Below are positions 53,896 to 61,883 of a stretch of 64,000 bases of DNA, piece by piece; position 1 is the stretch's first letter, and each line of letters starts with the position of its first letter. Where the stretch lies: NCBI GenBank assembly GCA_035772405.1, contig JAYKKM010000115.1, forward strand, positions 1 to 64,000, given 5' to 3'. This DNA is from Chrysogorgia sp. JL179-B06 (lineage: Eukaryota; Cnidaria; Anthozoa; Scleralcyonacea; Chrysogorgiidae). The position numbers and the translations under genes were made by a program. The notes beneath the pieces are model-generated. The model ran no database searches. It was not told the origin of the DNA and was given only the letters and a program-made list of their open reading frames with translations.

Positions 53896-54090
53896 TTTTA
53901 TTTTTTCTTCTTTCGTATAGCCATTTTAATTTTTTCTTAAACTTCTTAAGTTTGTAGATATGTTGGGTTGTTACTACGTTTATATAAGAACGTATTGTTT
54001 AAATGGAAAAAAAATAGTTTCAGCTTATTTATATGAAAGTTTTTGGGGAAATTTTTTTTTTATTTGGAAAAAACCTAGGGTATAAAAAAC
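53896..54090. other. AT-rich spacer
   Basis: Poly-T and poly-A runs are present, and a duplicated TTTTTTCTTCTTTCGTAT string around the start of the acidic ORF (53,875-53,920). No gene is seen. Confidence 0.4.
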
Positions 54091-54263
54091 AGTAGTATAG
54101 AGAGTGGGGCTACGAGCTCACCCAACGCAAACCATAATATGAGTGTGTCAAAGCGACACCAAACTTATGCCAAATCACGATTCGGCAAAGTTTGGCATCG
54201 TTTCAGCACACTTATATTATGGTTTGCGTCAAGTAATCCCATAGCCCCACTCTCTATACTACT
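54091..54263. repeat. 173-bp near-perfect palindrome
   Basis: The outer arms, 54,091-54,112 and 54,242-54,263, are exact reverse complements (22 bp, starting AGTAGTATAGAGAGTGGGGC). The next paired block is CGCAAACCATAATAT (54,126-54,140) with its exact complement at 54,214-54,228, on the same axis near 54,177. AGTGTG (54,142) pairs with CACACT (54,207). The centre again pairs imperfectly (GCCAAATC against GATTCGGC). The symmetry stops sharply at both outer ends. Possible identities are a foldback-type MITE, a replication or packaging hairpin of the element, or two short terminal repeats joined head to head. Confidence 0.9.
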
Positions 54264-54319
54264 ATAGCGATTTGGTGAGAACCTGACACCATTTCGCCGT
54301 AATTTAGAAAAATAGAAAG

Positions 54320-54745
54320 TACCATTTCAACACTTTCACAAATTTGTGTCAAACCACATTTAGGAAAATAGTCGTTTCAACATTTTCACAAATTTATGTC
54401 AAACCACATTTAGGAAAATTGTCGTTTCAACATTTTCACAAATTTATGTCAAATTACGTTTAAAAAATAGAAAGTGTCGTTTCAACATTTTCACAAATTT
54501 GTCAAATCACATTTAAAAAATAATCGCTTCAACATTTTCACAAGTTTACGTCACATTAAAAAAATAATAGAAAGTGTCGTTTCAACATTTTCACAAATTT
54601 ATGTCACATTTTAAAAATAGTCGTTTCAACATTTTCACAAATTTGTCAAATCACATTTAAAAAATAGCCGTTTCAACATTTTCACAAATTTGTCAAATCA
54701 CATTTAGGAAAATAGTCGTTTAAACATTTTTACAAATTTATGTAT
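54320..54745. repeat. Minisatellite of about nine 44-55-bp units
   Basis: Each unit carries TTTCAACATTTTCACAAATT followed by TATGTCAAA or GTCAAATCACATTTA, an A-rich stretch and GTCG. Unit lengths vary because the A-rich part and an optional AGAAAGTGTCG change. The first and last copies are the most divergent (TTTCAACACTTTCAC, TTTAAACATTTTTAC). It fills the space between the palindrome and the first gene of the element. Confidence 0.85.
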
Positions 54746-54820
54746 CGTAAAAGTGTCTCACGCGTGATAAAATTGCCACCTGTTATGCAAATTAGATTAT
54801 TGCCACCTGTTAATAATAGA
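54746..54820. other. Short spacer with a 14-bp direct repeat
   Basis: ATTGCCACCTGTTA occurs twice (about 54,772 and 54,799) just downstream of the stop of the 163-residue gene. No polyadenylation signal is evident. Confidence 0.4.
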
Positions 54821-55312
54821 TTAGTCCGTTTGTTCACTATTTTCAGTGTTTATCACCTCACTTTTAAAATGGTGATCGTACACATATTTCGACGTTGTGA
54901 TTCCTCCCGACAACAAACCCAAGAAAGGCACATACGGCGTCACAATCGCGACAATGCTCTCAACGTCTTTCTTTAATAACAGGTCTTTTTGCAACTCATC
55001 ATTTAGTTCGTCAGGGTTCTCAATGGCGTTCAACCCATCCAGTAAGTTAGCGAATTTGCTGATTAGCAAGTCAGTGAGAAAGGCGTTTGCGATTTCCATT
55101 CTCTTCAACTCATATTGGCGCCATATCTTGTCGATAACCTTTGCGGACGCTTTTTTAATGTACGCTTCAGATTGGCTTACCACACCATCGCCAGACAGTC
55201 TAATAAGTTCGGCTCTCCTAACGTCAATGTTGTCTTCCACAGTCGAAGTGTCAGCAGTCTCCTCAACTAATTCCTCAATCGTGGGGTTTTCTTCACTTTT
55301 GCGTTTTACCAT
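54821..55312 (-). CDS. Small membrane-anchored protein of the Polinton-like element, 163 aa
   Basis: The ATG at 55,312 gives 163 codons. It has a basic start (MVKRKSEEN), an acidic, Thr/Glu-rich region to about residue 30, a mostly helical middle (residues 50-95), and one strong hydrophobic segment at about 117-140 (SIVAIVTPYVPFLGLLSG). A charged tail follows. One membrane pass near the C-terminus suggests a virion or membrane protein. No family is recognised. It is the last gene of the leftward train, 24 bases after the ATPase stop, so it is probably expressed with it. The sequence is intact. Confidence 0.7.
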   Translation of the reverse strand: MVKRKSEENPTIEELVEETADTSTVEDNIDVRRAELIRLSGDGVVSQSEAYIKKASAKVIDKIWRQYELKRMEIANAFLTDLLISKFANLLDGLNAIENPDELNDELQKDLLLKKDVESIVAIVTPYVPFLGLLSGGITTSKYVYDHHFKSEVINTENSEQTD

Positions 55313-55336
55313 CGCGCTATTACTTATACCTATATT

Positions 55337-55936
55337 TTATTGCGGAATAACAACTTCGTGACTGTATGGATAGCGCAGTGAGATTTCAAGTCTAGCGTAC
55401 TTATGATTTTTTAATGCGGCCACAATCGCCGACACTTCTTCTTTGCTAATGTCTCCAAGGTAGTCGTCAATAACAACCTTCATATCACTCTTACTCGGAC
55501 AATAAAAACAAACAAGCTTACTAATGTTTTCTCTATACGGTTTTGCGATCGACGTCAGTTGTTGTGTGATGACAATAACGCTCAACATAAAATGTCGCGC
55601 ACTAAAAGCCAAGTTGAACAATTGACTAGTCCTATTCTTGACGTCCTGCCCACTCGCACAGTCGTCCAACACAATCAGAGTGTTAGTGCCTTTAAAAACA
55701 TTAGTCACACACTTGAGAACAGCGTCAACATTATCCTGCGCACAGTCTATCGCTAACACGTCAGGGTCGCGCACATATCTCCAATCTTGATACGCTTTAT
55801 TCCACTCGAAAGTAGGGCAAATCAACACAATGTAGTCAAATTTGCCACGATACTCAGATTCCAATGTGTTGAGTAAATAATGTGTCTTACCACAAGCTGT
55901 CATACCAACAATTAGCGCATTAAACGGGGTTTCCAT
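55337..55936 (-). CDS. A32/FtsK-HerA-type genome-packaging ATPase
   Basis: This protein would pump the DNA genome into preformed capsids using ATP. The ATG at 55,936 gives 199 codons, a normal length for Polinton and virophage packaging ATPases. The Walker A loop is GMTACGKT at residues 11-18. The Walker B strand is LIVLDD at about 87-92. A polar VITQQ strand at 122-126 is placed like the sensor motif of the family. A DYIVLICPTF segment (about 34-43) is also typical. The stop of the capsid gene lies 15 bases upstream and the next gene starts 24 bases downstream, so capsid and packaging genes form one train. No lesion is visible. Confidence 0.9.
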   Translation of the reverse strand: METPFNALIVGMTACGKTHYLLNTLESEYRGKFDYIVLICPTFEWNKAYQDWRYVRDPDVLAIDCAQDNVDAVLKCVTNVFKGTNTLIVLDDCASGQDVKNRTSQLFNLAFSARHFMLSVIVITQQLTSIAKPYRENISKLVCFYCPSKSDMKVVIDDYLGDISKEEVSAIVAALKNHKYARLEISLRYPYSHEVVIPQ

Positions 55937-55951
55937 TAAATTGTGTTTGAT

Positions 55952-58633
55952 TTAATACTGGATTGATTGCAGCCCATTGTTCATAAAGTTGACCAATCCA
56001 TCACTCATCACAAACACCCTGCACATGACATTTGCAGTCGTCGCTTTCTTAGTGATTTCAAGAAGCACACCAGATTGTGTGTTTACGATTTTCTTGCCAG
56101 TGGCGACGTTGCGATTATCTTGAACGCTCCTCAAGTCAATGACTAACGCAAAGCCATCTTTATAGAACTTCTGTATGGTCATGAACTGAGCGTGTTCTTC
56201 ACCCAACCCAAACAGTCGTTTCGCCTCTGCATAAAACTTCGACTTTGGGATGCCTTGTGAGTACACACTATTTGGCACACCTTCAATTGTGACTCTAACA
56301 CTCTCGATATTCGGATAAAGAAACTCCTCACTGTCTGTTCGCACCTTATTCGTGAAAAGCAACACGATTGCCTTCATGCTTTTTCTTGGAAGATTAACAT
56401 TCTCGTTCACAATGGTCGTGCCTTTGTCCCATTCAGTGGTTTTCATCAGCGTAACGTGTTCGTATGACAAACTACGACCACTTGCATAGCCTGACGCTAT
56501 TTCATCAGAGAGCTCCTGGTTGTCAATCGTTTCGTACTCAAGCTCGAGGTTCTCCAGAGTGTATCCACCTACACTTTGATTGGATTGTGCTACCATGATG
56601 TCTGTGGCCTTCGGAAGCGTGATCACGTACTGCAAGTTGTTGTTCATACTGAAAGGAGCGTACAACCCGTGGTCATCCATGATTTTACCAAGCTTAATCC
56701 GCAGTTTCGTTCCAATCACACCAAACATTAACGCGTCACTAACTTTAGCAACGTTCCCACTTGTCGCGCCACTGTCGTCCTTAGAAATTAGCTTTCTCAA
56801 GTTCTCACCACCAATACCATAATCAATCATTTGGTCTCGCACAGTAACACTTTCCCAAAGGTCACGATAAACACCAGTGTAATTTTCCCCACTGTTGTCA
56901 TACACAGTTTCTCCAGCTAGTCTCACAACAAGTTTCTCACAAAGTAACTTGCTCACATTGTTCAAGAACCAACTTTTGTCATTCGCATTCTTAAAGTTGA
57001 ACACTAGACCCAACGATCCAGGCACCAAACAGCTACTAACCTTGAGCTTTGGTATATCAATGTAAAGTTCCTCACCAGGACTGACTTTATTAGGGTTCAA
57101 CGTGATCACATGCTGTGTTCTCACCCCTTTTATGACACCCATAGTCGCTCGTCTAAACCCAGGGCTCAACTCTGCCGATGTGATGTTCATATACTCTACA
57201 TATGTTTTGTTTTCTTCAAAGCTGAGACTCCGTTTTAGCTTGTAATAGTCATAAACAAACCACGCAAGTACCACCGCGAGTACCCACAGATTCTGAGCCA
57301 ACCAAGCGAGACCCTTTGCACCCAACGTCAACGCATTGTAAACTAAATTAGCCAACCCAACAGCCCATGGACCCATCTTCGCTATCGCGTTTTTAACAGC
57401 CTGTGCGAACGACCTCGTGGCCATAACGCCTTTCGCAACAGCAGACCTACCAGCGATAATAATTGTTGTTATAATTCCAGCCATTGAAATTGCTACGGCA
57501 CTCAACCCAACCACATTTTCTTTAGCCCACTCCTTGAACTTCTGAAATCTGTCAATGTCGACTTCTTGCTGCTCTCTGACTTCTTCTATTTGTCGCTGTT
57601 CAATAGTTCTGTCTCGCGCTTCTTCAAGCCCTACAATACGCTCTCTCAATTCAAAGATAACGCTTTCGTTGTCTTCACCGTCTAGTTCGTCTGACGTTCT
57701 ATTTATCACTTCTTGAAAATGGTCTACCTGCGTTTGCAGTGCGCCATCGTCACCCACTCTTGATTCAGGCAACACACCATCGCTCGGGTTGAGCACACCA
57801 TTATGTTCGCGGTTTTCGTCTGGTGTTAGCCCAGGTATGTCAACATAGTCCACTTTTGTTTCAATCACTGGGAAATCGTCTGGGATTACTTCTGCTGTGA
57901 CAGCTGTTGTTTCTACGCTCTTGGGGATTTGTTTAACTAACTTTTTGAACTGCTCAATAGCTCTTTTATTACTGACATCTTTACTGTAGATCAAACCTTT
58001 TTTCGCAGGTATTAGAATTCGCCTGGATCCTCCATGCTTACCATGTATGCCTATTGGTCTGAAAAGAATAGCCCCTGAGTCCATAACCCACGACCTGTTA
58101 GCTACTTCCTTTGACGCGTCGTCCCGGCCAAGTGTTTTTCCACTCAATTCGTTTATTTTCTCATTTATTAGCTTGACTCTTTTTATTTCGTTTTTTATTA
58201 CCTCTTCGTTGAACGCTTTTGTCTCACCAAGTCTTCTCTTAATGTCTCCCCAATCTTCAAGAGCTAAATTGTAACTCACGTCGTTGACATCACCATATGA
58301 TTCCTGATCAACAAACTCTACTGCGGGGACTTCTGTGTTAGTTCCCCTTATTATCACCGTCTTACCATCGTCAGTGTCAATAAACGACGTCTCTTTTTGC
58401 TCACCTCGCCTTCTAGCTAGTACACTTCTTATCCTATTCACGGTGTCGAGGTTGTTATCATAATTAACACGAACGTCTTTCGGCATCTCACTCGTGTTGT
58501 ACTCAAAGGTTGTGTCGTTGAGCCACTTATCAGTAGCGGCAAGCTCCTCTTCTAATTGCTCATCAGTGTTGTCATCATACTCATCAAAGTTCTCCATCTC
58601 AATCTCGTCAAAACCCTCCCCACCTTCAGCCAT
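55952..58633 (-). CDS. Major capsid protein candidate (double jelly-roll) with long membrane-active N-terminal extension, 893 aa
   Basis: The ATG at 58,633 opens 893 intact codons. Residues 1-370 are acidic then helical, with a charged coiled-coil-like stretch at about 300-365 (Glu/Arg/Gln-rich). Residues 373-397 (VVGLSAVAISMAGIITTIII) and about 420-462 are strongly hydrophobic, like membrane or membrane-disrupting helices. From about residue 470 the protein becomes beta-rich. Its last 420 residues resemble Polinton/adintovirus major capsid proteins, notably LENLELEYETID (650-700 region) and IESVRVTIEGVPNSVYSQG (about 790-810). That resemblance is from pattern memory; the family name is an inference. 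The fused N-terminal half is longer than needed for a capsid subunit and may be cleaved by a protease. Integrase stops 6 bases upstream. Confidence 0.7.
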   Translation of the reverse strand: MAEGGEGFDEIEMENFDEYDDNTDEQLEEELAATDKWLNDTTFEYNTSEMPKDVRVNYDNNLDTVNRIRSVLARRRGEQKETSFIDTDDGKTVIIRGTNTEVPAVEFVDQESYGDVNDVSYNLALEDWGDIKRRLGETKAFNEEVIKNEIKRVKLINEKINELSGKTLGRDDASKEVANRSWVMDSGAILFRPIGIHGKHGGSRRILIPAKKGLIYSKDVSNKRAIEQFKKLVKQIPKSVETTAVTAEVIPDDFPVIETKVDYVDIPGLTPDENREHNGVLNPSDGVLPESRVGDDGALQTQVDHFQEVINRTSDELDGEDNESVIFELRERIVGLEEARDRTIEQRQIEEVREQQEVDIDRFQKFKEWAKENVVGLSAVAISMAGIITTIIIAGRSAVAKGVMATRSFAQAVKNAIAKMGPWAVGLANLVYNALTLGAKGLAWLAQNLWVLAVVLAWFVYDYYKLKRSLSFEENKTYVEYMNITSAELSPGFRRATMGVIKGVRTQHVITLNPNKVSPGEELYIDIPKLKVSSCLVPGSLGLVFNFKNANDKSWFLNNVSKLLCEKLVVRLAGETVYDNSGENYTGVYRDLWESVTVRDQMIDYGIGGENLRKLISKDDSGATSGNVAKVSDALMFGVIGTKLRIKLGKIMDDHGLYAPFSMNNNLQYVITLPKATDIMVAQSNQSVGGYTLENLELEYETIDNQELSDEIASGYASGRSLSYEHVTLMKTTEWDKGTTIVNENVNLPRKSMKAIVLLFTNKVRTDSEEFLYPNIESVRVTIEGVPNSVYSQGIPKSKFYAEAKRLFGLGEEHAQFMTIQKFYKDGFALVIDLRSVQDNRNVATGKKIVNTQSGVLLEITKKATTANVMCRVFVMSDGLVNFMNNGLQSIQY

Positions 58634-58639
58634 ATTACA

Positions 58640-59740
58640 TTAGCTCACATTTTGAATATCGCTTTCTGGTATCCACGAGTTATGTTTGCTCTCATAACCT
58701 AACCATTTAACCAGCGCCATCTTCTTCCCTCTGACTTTCTTTCTTTTCAACACCTTTTCAACTCTGTACACGTCGTCGAGTTTCTTGTTGACCAGCGATA
58801 ATTCCTGTTCATAAAATTTCCCAATAATCTGTTCACCACTTATGTCCTCAATTTCGTACACGTTCGGATCACCACGAATAACCTTCACCACTTTAAACAG
58901 CTCTTCAGTGAAGTTGGCTTCGTAGCCCTTTGTGAACACGCTCTTGTATTTACTAATTCTCACCGATTCGCCAACCTTGAACTTCGGCAATGGATTGTCC
59001 GCAAATTGATGACCAAACAAAGTGGTCCAAACTTCACCCTCATTTGACTTATTGACATCCTTCGGCTTCATCATAATGCTTCGATTCACATTGCTATTGT
59101 AATTGTCTACAAACTGATCCAAAACGTCAATCCATTTGTACGTTCCACGGGTATAAAAGTACTTCCACATAATGCTCTTCAGACTTCTATTAAAACGCTC
59201 GACAACAGCAGCCTTTTTATCGCTCTTAGTGCTGAAATATTCAACACCATGTTCTTTCAACAAACTTTTCACCCCAACGTTGTAGAACTCAAGTCCATCA
59301 TCAAATTGTGCTAACTTAGGTGTGGTTCCAAACCGATCTTTAAAGTCACTCAATAGCTCTCCAACAGCCTCAGTCATGTTCTTAGTGTCTTTTCTGTAAA
59401 CTGCAATGCCAAAAGCGTATCTACTCAATATTTCAATACCTGTCAATATCCAATAATACCCTCCATTCTGTTTTGAGTGCTTACTCATGTCCACTAAGTC
59501 CATTTGGAGCTCTTCACCAAGAAACCCAACAAAAGTCGCGCGGAACTTATGTCTTCTCACAACGGGTTTGTACCTAGTGTAAGTGTCCTGCGTGGTCAAC
59601 CACTCTTTCACTGTTTTTCTAGTCACTTTCAATCCGTCTCCTAACGCACTTTGATACAACCTCTCTACACCACTGAACCCTGTCTTGGGATTATAATAAA
59701 TGTCTCGCAACCCTTGTTCTGTTTCCACACCGAGTTCCAT
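58640..59740 (-). CDS. Polinton-type retroviral-like integrase with C-terminal chromodomain
   Basis: This is a DDE-type strand-transfer enzyme that inserts the element's DNA into chromosomes. The first ATG is at 59,740, giving 366 residues. The N-terminal 75 residues are of the GVERLYQSAL...VKEWL kind that precedes the core in Polinton integrases. Core acidic residues are D81 (in LQMDLVDM), D147 (in QFDDGLEF) and E181 (in VVERFNRSLK). About residues 245-315 form an SH3-like region. The end (about 318-364, with VEKVLKR, ALVKWLGY and SWIPESDI) is a clear chromodomain, which in related elements binds modified histones and can steer insertion. The start codon lies only 5 bases after the stop of the minor capsid gene. 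All catalytic residues and the frame are intact. Confidence 0.93.
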   Translation of the reverse strand: MELGVETEQGLRDIYYNPKTGFSGVERLYQSALGDGLKVTRKTVKEWLTTQDTYTRYKPVVRRHKFRATFVGFLGEELQMDLVDMSKHSKQNGGYYWILTGIEILSRYAFGIAVYRKDTKNMTEAVGELLSDFKDRFGTTPKLAQFDDGLEFYNVGVKSLLKEHGVEYFSTKSDKKAAVVERFNRSLKSIMWKYFYTRGTYKWIDVLDQFVDNYNSNVNRSIMMKPKDVNKSNEGEVWTTLFGHQFADNPLPKFKVGESVRISKYKSVFTKGYEANFTEELFKVVKVIRGDPNVYEIEDISGEQIIGKFYEQELSLVNKKLDDVYRVEKVLKRKKVRGKKMALVKWLGYESKHNSWIPESDIQNVS

Positions 59741-59745
59741 ATAAT

Positions 59746-60441
59746 TCACACAATATACAGTTCCAATAGAACCGCACCAATTTTGAGACCACCGTTATTT
59801 GGTTTGACGCGAAACGTCATACTCGAGTAAACACCTTTTTTAATACCCACCTTGGACTCAATGTCCACATGACGTTGTACTGACCCCTTCAAAGACTGCT
59901 CGGTGGGTATTGGCAACGTTGTGATCACATCGCTACGCTTCCCATCAATATCCACATTGCTCTCCGTTTCAACGTCACACGAAACTTCTATGTACTTCAG
60001 GCCTCTATACATGTCGACCTCGTTTGGGCTAGTGTGCCACTGTGAGTCGTTCTGAATCACCTCACCTCTCGCGAAACCAAGTAGAGGCCCAATGGTGTCT
60101 AACACAGCTGAACTGCTAACCTTGACTCTACATTTGCCTGTGGGCACCAGTTTCTCTATCTCGAGACTCACCTTACGCTCGTTAGACTCATGTTACAAAA
60201 CTTTGACCAATGCGTCGAAACTAAAGTACCCTTCACCCACTTTAATTTTTTTAAAAGAGCCAACCCTAGAGTCATCCAGCGTGAAGACCTGAATGCTGTC
60301 GTCATTTGTCGTGTTATGGTGGTCCCAAAACACAGTGGCTGTCTTGACCATAATGTATGGGTCATCGTGTATGACCATCATCGCGTTGTCAAAGGACACA
60401 ACTTTTTCCGCACCCTCAATGAATACCGTCAACTTTCGCAT
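59746..60441 (-). pseudogene. Minor capsid (penton-like, single jelly-roll) candidate, interrupted by one in-frame TAA
   Basis: The first ATG with good content is at 60,441 (MRKLTVFIEG). The frame runs 82 codons to a TAA at 60,195-60,193, and then, in the same frame, stays open for another 148 codons to TGA at 59,746. The second half has no ATG at its start. Beta-rich content, a GEGYFSFDALVKVL turn before the stop and LGFARGEV after it fit the minor capsid proteins that accompany this class of major capsid protein. The match is from pattern memory and is not certain. A single C-to-T change can turn a Gln codon into TAA, so this looks like a recent nonsense mutation rather than two genes. Stop-codon readthrough is a less likely alternative. 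It is the first gene of the leftward train. Confidence 0.55.
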
Positions 60442-60453
60442 TGTGTATAACAT
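60442..60453. promoter_or_regulatory. 12-bp gap between two divergent start codons
   Basis: The leftward train starts at ATG 60,441-60,439 and the rightward train at ATG 60,454 (or the in-frame ATG at 60,466). Only TGTGTATAACAT lies between, and the next bases (ATGGTATATTATATG) are also TATA-like. Any promoters must overlap the first codons of the opposite gene. This is an inference from spacing; no transcription data are available. Confidence 0.35.
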
Positions 60454-61881
60454 ATGGTATATTATATGCAGAAAGCCCTTCATGACTACTATGGAAAGCA
60501 TTACGAACGCGCGATGGCTAGCACATCGAAGGCTACACACGACGCAAAGGCAGACCTCATCAAAAAGTACCCCCACGCTACTTTAAGTAAATTCGAGTTC
60601 TATCCAAATATTTCACAAGACGGTAAGATCCTAGGTGTTGACGTGTACTTCAGAAACAACGACATCCTCAGCACAGACATAACCAGCACAACCTTCAAAA
60701 ATGATAGGAACATGTGGAAGTGGCTACACAATAGTAAGTTCCCAATAATATGGAAAAGTGGTGGAGCTATCCAACCACTACCAAAAGGTTATAAGAACCA
60801 CTGGGGGCTTTGGGATGGCTACCCAACAGAAAATGTGTTGAATTATCCAGTGAATAACTTCAAAGTCTTTGTTAACCAAAATAGCTACTTCATGTCAAAG
60901 CTACCAACCTTACAAATCACCACGTCAAAGACAAAATCAACGTGGGACGACAGCGAATCTTACTACCGTGTTGTGTTTGCGACGTATTGTGCGAGTTTCT
61001 GTTGTGGAGTCTCACTGCAACATTTATCAGTGTCACGAGAAGTCCATCCCGTCGTCACAAGTGTGATGAGGTTTCATTTGTACTTCACCATTAGAAGACT
61101 TCTCAGAAGAATGGAGGGTGGTGAGACCATGAAATCAATAAGTAGAGAATTCAACGCATCCGAATTGTATGGTAAGATTTCCAAGATCCCTAGAAAACAC
61201 TACTACCAGAGTAAAGTCCTGAGCGATGGCACTTTAGGCGAGACCAGAGTCTTCACACTCAACAACGTTCAGAACGATTACAGACGATACGTCGCGCGAT
61301 TGTCAGACGGCTTTACCAACATTGGGCTACAATATCTAAATCAGAGCATAGAAGCCTTTGTGTACTCCACACTTGGTGCGCAAGCGAGAACACGTGTATC
61401 AGTCGTTGGTGGTTCTGCAGGGAGTCTAGAGACCCAACAAGAATTCCGCAAGTTGTTTTCTGACAGTGTTGTCAACTACGACGTATCAACATGGATTCTC
61501 AACATGAATAAATCGATTAGAGACACCAACGTTGTTCAAAATCTTGCAGTGTCGCCAAGTACATGGTTAATGCCAAGTAATGTGGTGATACTTAAGAATA
61601 AAATCGCTGGGTACAACAACTTATTAAAGATTGCCACGGAGTCCATGAGATTTGGAGTGAACACTCGCTTGAATGCAACAACACCAACGACTGTGGCTAA
61701 AAAAGTCCACCAAGAAAATGTGGTGACTAATTTAGTAGTACCACTCGTGAAGAAAACAGTGATCACCAATCAGAAGGTGCACGCTACCACCACAAGTAAG
61801 TCAGACACGACAACGCTGGCGATAGTGTTAGGGTTCTCAGCAGTCTCTGGCTATCTACTAACCAAATACACGTTGAAGTAG
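60454..61881 (+). CDS. Conserved-looking protein of unknown function with C-terminal membrane anchor, 475 aa
   Basis: The frame opens at ATG 60,454, right after a TAA; a second ATG at 60,466 (MQKALHDYYG) is an equally good start. The N-terminal 30 residues are helical and polar. The body is mixed alpha/beta with many aromatic residues (MWKWLHNSKFPIIWK near 90; YYRVVFATYCASFCCG near 170). A basic helix (FTIRRLLRRMEGG, about 210) is followed by long helices to 400. A Thr/Lys-rich linker leads to a hydrophobic C-terminus (LAIVLGFSAVSGYLL, about 455-470). The single terminal anchor points to a membrane or virion-vertex protein. I do not recognise a family. It is the first gene of the rightward train, with 2 bases before the next ATG, and is undamaged. 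Confidence 0.75.
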   Translation: MVYYMQKALHDYYGKHYERAMASTSKATHDAKADLIKKYPHATLSKFEFYPNISQDGKILGVDVYFRNNDILSTDITSTTFKNDRNMWKWLHNSKFPIIWKSGGAIQPLPKGYKNHWGLWDGYPTENVLNYPVNNFKVFVNQNSYFMSKLPTLQITTSKTKSTWDDSESYYRVVFATYCASFCCGVSLQHLSVSREVHPVVTSVMRFHLYFTIRRLLRRMEGGETMKSISREFNASELYGKISKIPRKHYYQSKVLSDGTLGETRVFTLNNVQNDYRRYVARLSDGFTNIGLQYLNQSIEAFVYSTLGAQARTRVSVVGGSAGSLETQQEFRKLFSDSVVNYDVSTWILNMNKSIRDTNVVQNLAVSPSTWLMPSNVVILKNKIAGYNNLLKIATESMRFGVNTRLNATTPTTVAKKVHQENVVTNLVVPLVKKTVITNQKVHATTTSKSDTTTLAIVLGFSAVSGYLLTKYTLK

Positions 61882-61883
61882 TA

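Noticed and set aside
54897..55361. 154-codon plus-strand frame opposite the 163-residue gene, and similar antisense frames at 55.6, 56.6, 58.0 and 60.2 kb
   Set aside because: They are shadows of the intact minus-strand genes, with poor composition and no conserved content.
59741..59749. Integrase start at 59,749
   Set aside because: That codon is GTG and overlaps the previous stop. The first ATG is at 59,740, 5 bases after the stop.
60193..60576. A start at 60,576 for the minor capsid candidate, giving a 45-residue Cys-rich extension
   Set aside because: The extension would lie antisense inside the 475-residue gene and does not start with ATG. The ATG at 60,441 gives a sensible N-terminus and divergent layout.
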